Part shown: positions 6,574-10,242 of the stretch, in pieces
Layout: every line of letters starts with the position of its first letter
How positions within the stretch are numbered: position 1 is the first letter of the stretch
From: CAZTLI01 sp964614375
GTDB lineage: Bacteria > Chloroflexota > Anaerolineae > Aggregatilineales > Phototrophicaceae
DNA: 10,242 nt
Direction: 5' to 3'
Assembly (NCBI GenBank): GCA_964614375.1
Contig: CAZTLI010000170.1
Span: 1 to 10,242 of the forward strand
Notes under the pieces: generated by a model
What the model was told of the DNA's origin: nothing
The model's database searches: none
The model's input: only the letters and a program-made list of their open reading frames with translations
Made by a program: the position numbers and the translations under genes

Positions 6574-6599
6574 AGGGCGACTGTGATATAAGCCGCCCT
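6574..6599 (-). terminator. Possible weak terminator between the secreted-protein gene and rsmG
   Basis: On the minus strand, AGGGCG (6599-6594) pairs with CGCCCT (6579-6574) across a 14-base loop, followed by ATCTTTTGTCT. It begins seven bases after the stop codon at 6606. The stem is short and the T-run broken, so read-through into rsmG is likely. Confidence 0.4.
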
Positions 6600-6605
6600 C
6601 GTGGA

Positions 6606-7652
6606 TTAGCGATTGGATTGCAGCGGGATAGATGGATTCTGATGGACGACTGCGACGCCGAATGGATTTTGTTGAATTTCAAAGGTGCAGCTACCGAGCA
6701 ACTGTTCATTTCCTGTCCCCGGCCCGAAATCGTCGTAGCCATCACTGATAGGGGCATCCCATGTCAGCCGATAACTAACACCATATTGTCCCGGACGCCA
6801 TGCGCCACCCAGATTCGCCACATAGAACACCCAGTAATTGCCATCCCGCAGCGTAATCGGGCTGACATCGACGAATTGGAACGGCTGACCGTTGAGCGTG
6901 ACGGCATATTGAGCATGGGCGATATGATCGCGGACTTGCTGCTGTGTGCGGGCAAACCACGACCAGAACACGACAATTGTATCCGTGTCGTAAAGGACGC
7001 CAGGCTCTGCGCCGTCAAACGCATCACATTCGGCGAACAACAAACCGGGATTGCCGCTGCGTCCAATCTCTTGGGGTTCGACAATATCGCTCTGCCGCGC
7101 GCCGATTTGTACAACAGGTTCATCACCTGTCGTCACGATACGCCTTACCGGGTTCAGAAAGCCACCATCGGGCGTGAAAATCCCGGAATGGGACAGAATT
7201 TCTTCGCCCACAGCTTGCTGACCAGACGCCGCTGCCGCTGCGCTGCCGACAATTGGATTGCTCGGCTCAACACAGCCGTCTTGCTGGTCGCTGGCGGTGG
7301 TTTCAAATAACGTGTTCGTGGCGTCGGTTTCGCGGGCGATGGCGATATAGGCCGTTGCGATTTCGCCAAAGGCCAGGATTGTGCCGCTGGCAAATGGCAC
7401 CCGATCACTCACCGCAAAATCACCACTCACAGGTACACGCCGTAAGGTGGTCAATGCTTCACCACCTGTCGTTGTGCCACGAAAGACTTGATAATACACA
7501 TCATAATTCGCGCCCATCGTGCCCGATACATCAAAGATGACCTGATTCTCGCACACAAAGACCACAAATTGGATTTCTGACTGTGCCGACACACCGACGA
7601 CGCTCACAGTCAAAAGTAGAAGCAGGGTTGTGAATAGGATGAATTTTTTCAC
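6606..7652 (-). CDS. Secreted two-domain protein of unknown function
   Basis: 348 residues with a clear Sec signal peptide: MKK, a leucine-rich core (F4-V19), and a likely cut after VSA at 23. The rest has two beta-rich parts joined by an Ala/Gly linker (about 131-150, with AAAAA). Each part has one Cys near its beginning and one near its end (C34 and C127; C209 and C322), suggesting one disulphide per domain. Part one (24-130) looks like an Ig/fibronectin-type sandwich; part two (155-330) is Trp/Tyr rich (FWSWFA, GNYWVFYVANLGGAW). I recognise no named family and no catalytic motif. The start is taken as GTG at 7652 because AGGAG lies five bases upstream; the in-frame GTG at 7658 would overlap that site. 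It diverges from the dehydrogenase gene across a 272-base gap and is followed by a hairpin and rsmG. Confidence 0.85.
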   Translation of the reverse strand: MKKFILFTTLLLLLTVSVVGVSAQSEIQFVVFVCENQVIFDVSGTMGANYDVYYQVFRGTTTGGEALTTLRRVPVSGDFAVSDRVPFASGTILAFGEIATAYIAIARETDATNTLFETTASDQQDGCVEPSNPIVGSAAAAASGQQAVGEEILSHSGIFTPDGGFLNPVRRIVTTGDEPVVQIGARQSDIVEPQEIGRSGNPGLLFAECDAFDGAEPGVLYDTDTIVVFWSWFARTQQQVRDHIAHAQYAVTLNGQPFQFVDVSPITLRDGNYWVFYVANLGGAWRPGQYGVSYRLTWDAPISDGYDDFGPGTGNEQLLGSCTFEIQQNPFGVAVVHQNPSIPLQSNR

Positions 7653-7720
7653 GACCACTCCTCATAGTTGAGCCATTTAATTTGACGACGATTGTGCCAC
7701 ATTCGCTGCAATCCAACCAG

Positions 7721-7872
7721 TCCTGTCTATCAGGATACCGCATTCCTGAGTGGCGAACGTGACGATTATCCTATGGTCTCTATCCTAATGCAGACCAAAG
7801 GTTGGGCTTACACCCGCTGTCTTGAATGCAATTCACCGTTTCAAACTGTGGCATCGTCCCCTAAAATATCCT
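7721..7872. repeat. Cluster of short repeats in the divergent intergenic region
   Basis: TATCCT occurs at 7767-7772, 7781-7786 and 7867-7872 on the plus strand and at 7737-7732 on the minus strand. The first two are part of a TATCCTA direct repeat with a 14-base period. TCAGGA (7730-7735) and TCCTGA (7744-7749) form a 6-bp inverted repeat with an 8-base spacer, and TCCTGTC occurs at 7721-7727 and 7869-7875. These lie between the divergent secreted-protein and dehydrogenase genes and could be regulator half-sites. Confidence 0.35.
7839..7867 (+). promoter_or_regulatory. Promoter candidate for the dehydrogenase gene
   Basis: TTTCAA (7839-7844, weak -35), 17 bases, then TAAAAT (7862-7867, 5 of 6 to the -10 consensus). 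It is placed about 58 bases before the GTG start. A TATCCT repeat overlaps the end of the -10 hexamer. Confidence 0.35.
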
Positions 7873-7924
7873 GTCACATAAGCCAACAATCACCCACGCC
7901 GTAACAGTATAAGGACACATAATT

Positions 7925-9010
7925 GTGAGTAAACGAACCATCATCGTCCTCAAGGGCGACGAAACCGGACAGGAATTGCTGGATGAAGCCATGCGCGTGA
8001 TTGACCCGGTTGTCATCCGCGTGCCAGATATTGAGTTTGAGCCATTTGACCTCTCGCTGGAAAATCGCCGTAAAACCGATAATCAGGTGGTTCACGAGGC
8101 GGCTGCCCGCATTCGTGAAACCGGATTGGGCATTAAAGCGGCGACGATCACGCCCGGCGATGCGGACGATGTGGGCAGCCCAAACGCCATTCTGCGCGAA
8201 CTTGTGAATGGACAGGTCATCTTGCGTACCGGACGGCGCATTCCGTCTGTGCGCCCACTTGCGGGCATTCACGCGCCGATAGCGGTGGTACGAATGGCAG
8301 TCGAGGATGCCTACAATGCCGAAGAATGGCGTGAAGGCGAAGGATTGGACGAACGTGCCTATAGTACACGTTATATTACCCGGCGTACCTGCCGCGCCGC
8401 TGCTGAATTTGCCTTTCGTTACGCCCGCCGTACCCAGAGCACGGTTTTTGGCGGTCCCAAGTATACCGTCAGCCCGGTTTACGAAGGGATGTTTAAAGAA
8501 GAACTGGATGCCGCCGCCGCGCGTTTTCCCGATGTGCGCTACAATCCGCAGCTTATCGACGCGACCTACGCGCTTTTGTTAGAAGCGACAGGTGAACCGC
8601 TCGTCATCCCGGCACTGAATCGCGATGGCGATACACTCAGCGATCTTGTCATGAAGATGTTCGGTTCAATTGCTGGCGCGGAATCGATCATCTTCAGCCT
8701 CGACGAAAATTTCGATGTCAAGGTCGCACTGACCGAAGCACCACACGGCACAGCACCCGGACTCTTTGGCAAAAATATTGCCAATCCACTGGCGATGATA
8801 CTCGCGGGGGCGGCGGTGCTGCGCTATGTACGGACCGACGCGGCGACAACGGCTAGTCGTGCAATTTATGAGTCGGCCTTAGAAGCAATCTACGACGGTG
8901 TTCGCACGACTGACCTCGGTGGGCAAGCCACAACTACAGAATTCACCGACGAAGTCATTCGCCGTGTAAAATCGAAGCTCGAAGTCTGGGATGCACTGGC
9001 AACGCGCTAG
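7925..9010 (+). CDS. Isocitrate/isopropylmalate dehydrogenase family protein, probable isocitrate dehydrogenase
   Basis: 361 residues of the metal-dependent beta-decarboxylating dehydrogenase family. Likely reaction: isocitrate to 2-oxoglutarate in the citric acid cycle, though other 2-R-hydroxyacids are possible. Seen: GDETG (11-15); KAATITP (71-77) and GSPNAILRE (84-92), which echo the KCATITP and SPN stretch of eukaryote-type isocitrate dehydrogenase, with S85 in the substrate-serine position; the arginines of RTGRR and SVRP (101-110); catalytic Y130 in VVRMAVEDAY; K179 in GGPKY, eight residues before E187-G as in the family; metal ligands in GDTLSD (235-240); and HGTAP (274-278) with GKNIANP (282-288) for the coenzyme. 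The coenzyme-choosing residues after HGTAP are G279-L280, neither the Lys-Tyr of NADP nor the Asp-Ile of NAD enzymes. The GTG start has AAGGA nine bases upstream. It is followed by a terminator. Confidence 0.88.
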   Translation: MSKRTIIVLKGDETGQELLDEAMRVIDPVVIRVPDIEFEPFDLSLENRRKTDNQVVHEAAARIRETGLGIKAATITPGDADDVGSPNAILRELVNGQVILRTGRRIPSVRPLAGIHAPIAVVRMAVEDAYNAEEWREGEGLDERAYSTRYITRRTCRAAAEFAFRYARRTQSTVFGGPKYTVSPVYEGMFKEELDAAAARFPDVRYNPQLIDATYALLLEATGEPLVIPALNRDGDTLSDLVMKMFGSIAGAESIIFSLDENFDVKVALTEAPHGTAPGLFGKNIANPLAMILAGAAVLRYVRTDAATTASRAIYESALEAIYDGVRTTDLGGQATTTEFTDEVIRRVKSKLEVWDALATR

Positions 9011-9041
9011 TCTACACCATATTTTGTGATGGATACGTGCG

Positions 9042-9072
9042 GGGGAGATAAAACAATCTCCCCTGTTTGTTA
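9042..9072 (+). terminator. Rho-independent terminator after the dehydrogenase gene
   Basis: A perfect 8-bp stem, GGGGAGAT (9042-9049) with ATCTCCCC (9056-9063), has a 6-base loop and is followed by TGTTTGTTATT. It begins 31 bases after the stop codon. Confidence 0.85.
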
Positions 9073-9083
9073 TTAATTCACTA

Positions 9084-9111
9084 TTGACAATTAATTCTAA
9101 AGCAACTTAAT
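9084..9111 (+). promoter_or_regulatory. Promoter for the redoxin-like gene
   Basis: A consensus -35 TTGACA (9084-9089), 16 bases, then CTTAAT (9106-9111, 4 of 6 to the -10 consensus) in an AT-rich stretch. The expected start near 9118 leaves a 30-base leader before ATG 9148. It follows directly on the upstream terminator. Confidence 0.55.
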
Positions 9112-9147
9112 CTTAATATATGTAAGTTGACTTCCAGCGAGGATATG

Positions 9148-9621
9148 ATGGTAAATGGTTTAGGCCCACAGAAATTCATCGAAGCTCCCAACTTTGTCGC
9201 ATTCAATCATGATCGCAAATCATTTCTCGTTCATACTCTCGCTGGTTCTACAGGTTTGCTGCTTGGATTTGTAGATAACTTGTGGGACGCCATCACCATC
9301 CGGCGCGTGATGTGGATGCAGCGACATGCTCACAAATTCAACATGAATGGCGTCCATACCGCGCTCGTCTGTCAGGATGACTGTCATACCTTGTATGACT
9401 TCTACATCAGTAGTCGTGATCCGCTGCCATTTGCCTTGCTCAGCGATGTGCAAGGCCATATCCACGCTACCTATAATTTCCAAAACCGGGTGGGCTTAGT
9501 ATTGACGGATCATCAACTGGTCGTGCAACAAACCTGGCTCATTAGCTCAGACCGTGTATGGCCTCGAATGCACGAACTATTACGGGCGATTGAGCACCTG
9601 GAAGCGTCCACAGCCGCATAA
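9148..9621 (+). CDS. Redoxin-fold (AhpC/TSA-like) protein without peroxidatic cysteine
   Basis: 157 residues following the order of an AhpC/TSA-type peroxiredoxin: APNFVAFNHDRKSFLVHTLAG (13-33, the usual P-x-F start and loop), GLLLGFVDNLWDA (36-48, first strand, where the P-x3-T-x2-C active-site loop belongs), HTALVCQDDCHTLYDFY (70-86, second strand and helix), DPLPFALLSDVQGHIHATYNF (91-111, the classic pLLSD-G-x-Y segment), and VGLVLTDHQLV (115-125). No Cys is present in the active-site loop, so peroxidase chemistry of the usual kind is not expected. The only cysteines are C75 and C79 (C-x3-C) at an unusual place. The start is ATG 9148, or 9145, with GAGGA just upstream; an in-frame TTG at 9127 lacks a site. 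The gene has its own promoter and terminator. The fold is fairly sure, the function unknown. Confidence 0.7.
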   Translation: MVNGLGPQKFIEAPNFVAFNHDRKSFLVHTLAGSTGLLLGFVDNLWDAITIRRVMWMQRHAHKFNMNGVHTALVCQDDCHTLYDFYISSRDPLPFALLSDVQGHIHATYNFQNRVGLVLTDHQLVVQQTWLISSDRVWPRMHELLRAIEHLEASTAA

Positions 9622-9646
9622 TGGCAACACCCTCACTTTGCGAAAG

Positions 9647-9706
9647 CCTTGTTGGAGAGGTTCTCCCCAATGTACGATGCTCCCAACCTCTTCAACAGGT
9701 TTTTTT
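9647..9706 (+). terminator. Rho-independent terminator after the redoxin-like gene
   Basis: The left arm 9647-9662 and right arm 9685-9699 pair over about 15 positions (AGAGGTT with AACCTCT, one G-U pair, GTTG with CAAC, a one-base bulge, CCT with AGG), followed by seven T (9700-9706). The loop is 22 bases. Confidence 0.85.
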
Positions 9707-9745
9707 GGAGTGCCAATTTCTCCATCTGACCTCATCCCGGCAGCA

Positions 9746-9764
9746 ACACGATCCTTTTTCGTGT
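9746..9764. promoter_or_regulatory. Inverted repeat, possible MarR-type operator
   Basis: ACACGA (9746-9751) and TCGTGT (9759-9764) form a perfect 6-bp inverted repeat with a 7-base spacer. It covers the -35 region of the promoter in front of the MarR-type gene, where an autoregulatory operator would be expected. No protein-binding evidence exists. Confidence 0.4.
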
Positions 9765-9783
9765 CCCAATAGTCCCCTATAAT
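9756..9783 (+). promoter_or_regulatory. Promoter of the MarR-type gene
   Basis: A perfect -10 TATAAT (9778-9783) lies 39 bases before the GTG start. The -35 is poor (TTTTCG at 9756-9761 with a 16-base spacer), which would fit a promoter helped or blocked by a regulator at the overlapping inverted repeat. Confidence 0.5.
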
Positions 9784-9822
9784 AAAGCGGCGTCATCAAA
9801 TTTTGCGGCAAAGGTATATCCA

Positions 9823-10242
9823 GTGGATGACAAACTAGAACGGGATGTCCAAACCATCTGGACATTGTTGATGGATATAGTCACCAATTCCGAGAAAAGA
9901 TTGGCTGTCCATCTGGCGCAGCACGACCTCACACCACCCCAATTCTTTGTTCTGCGTACCCTCACGCAGCATGGCGGGCGCTGTCCTATTGGGCATATCG
10001 CGCGCGAACACCACCTGACGAACGCGACCATGACGGGACTGGTTAATCGACTATCCGATACAAAACCACCACTCGTCGCGCGTGAACGCAGCACAAGCGA
10101 CGGTCGTTCGATTGATGTGGTATTAACGGGAGCAGGTATAGCGCGTTTTGAAGCGATTGAAGCGGACTTACTCGAACAGGTTCGTGTATTGTTGGGTTTG
10201 TTGGATGAGACCGCCCGCCACAATCTGATTGAACAAGTATCC
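9823..10242 (+). CDS. MarR-family transcriptional regulator, 3' end outside window
   Basis: 140 codons are visible, open to the window end; MarR proteins are usually about 140-160 residues, so little is missing. The order is typical: an N-terminal dimerisation helix (DVQTIWTLLMDIVTNSEKR, about 8-26), LTPPQFFVLRTL (37-48) leading into the winged helix, IGHIAREHHLTNATMTGLVNRL (60-81) as helix-turn-helix with the recognition helix, the wing VARERSTSDGRSIDVVLTGAG (89-109, with the conserved D-x-R), and then the C-terminal dimer helices. It should be a dimeric repressor or activator responding to a small ligand; the ligand and targets are unknown. The GTG start has AAAGG eight bases upstream and follows a TATAAT promoter with an overlapping inverted repeat, suggesting autoregulation. 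Confidence 0.88.
   Translation, partial: MDDKLERDVQTIWTLLMDIVTNSEKRLAVHLAQHDLTPPQFFVLRTLTQHGGRCPIGHIAREHHLTNATMTGLVNRLSDTKPPLVARERSTSDGRSIDVVLTGAGIARFEAIEADLLEQVRVLLGLLDETARHNLIEQVS

Noticed and set aside
6618..7310. Plus-strand reading frame of 230 codons opposite the secreted-protein gene
   Set aside because: The opposite strand has a signal peptide, a Shine-Dalgarno site and coherent domains; this frame has none.
7692..7904. Possible small protein with a C-x2-C motif in the gap before the dehydrogenase gene
   Set aside because: No Shine-Dalgarno site at the TTG (7692) or ATG (7773), it overlaps the repeat cluster and promoter candidate, and it resembles no family.
9777..10223. Minus-strand reading frame of 148 codons opposite the MarR-type gene
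   Set aside because: The plus strand carries a well-formed MarR protein with promoter and ribosome site; this is a shadow.

Overview
The window looks like ordinary chromosome of a free-living bacterium. GTG and TTG starts are used alongside ATG, Shine-Dalgarno sites are moderate, and Rho-independent terminators are clear. The mix of genes (an actinobacterial-style GT20 trehalose phosphate synthase, a stand-alone TfoX C-terminal domain, repeat-type secreted proteins, a lipoprotein with a PsbP-like look) would suit Chloroflexota, perhaps Anaerolineae. That assignment is inference, because no rRNA or marker-gene comparison is possible here. I see no mobile element, CRISPR array, tRNA or rRNA.

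Layout. Positions 1-734 hold the 3' end of a secreted or surface protein with two repeated beta-rich units, closed by a terminator. Positions 958-4262 form a sugar-phosphate block: an OtsA-like glycosyltransferase (+), an OtsB trehalose-6-phosphate phosphatase (-) that overlaps the 3' end of otsA by 148 bases tail to tail, and a PfkB-family protein (+) that diverges from otsB with only 39 bases between start codons. The PfkB protein has lost the catalytic aspartate of the GAGD motif. A strong terminator follows, then a small TfoX C-terminal-domain gene. Positions 4608-5591 (-) carry a two-gene unit, a lone histidine-kinase dimerisation/phosphoacceptor domain followed by a lipoprotein, with a good promoter upstream. 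Positions 5845-7652 (-) hold rsmG and, upstream of it, a gene for a secreted two-domain protein; a hairpin lies between them. Positions 7925-9010 (+) encode an isocitrate/isopropylmalate dehydrogenase family enzyme, 9148-9621 (+) a redoxin-fold protein without a peroxidatic cysteine, and 9823 to the window end (+) a MarR-type regulator cut by the window edge.

How the genes may work together. OtsA and OtsB give a two-step route from UDP-glucose and glucose-6-phosphate to trehalose, but their tail-to-tail overlap means their transcripts would be mutually antisense. The PfkB-like protein beside them may bind a sugar phosphate without phosphorylating it (inference). The lone phosphoacceptor domain and the lipoprotein look co-transcribed. 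The remaining genes appear to be separate units, most with their own promoter or terminator.

No single undescribed system stands out. The best leads are the pseudokinase-like PfkB beside trehalose genes, the overprinted OtsA tail, the kinase-less phosphoacceptor domain with its lipoprotein, and two proteins (redoxin-like and dehydrogenase) with changed key residues.
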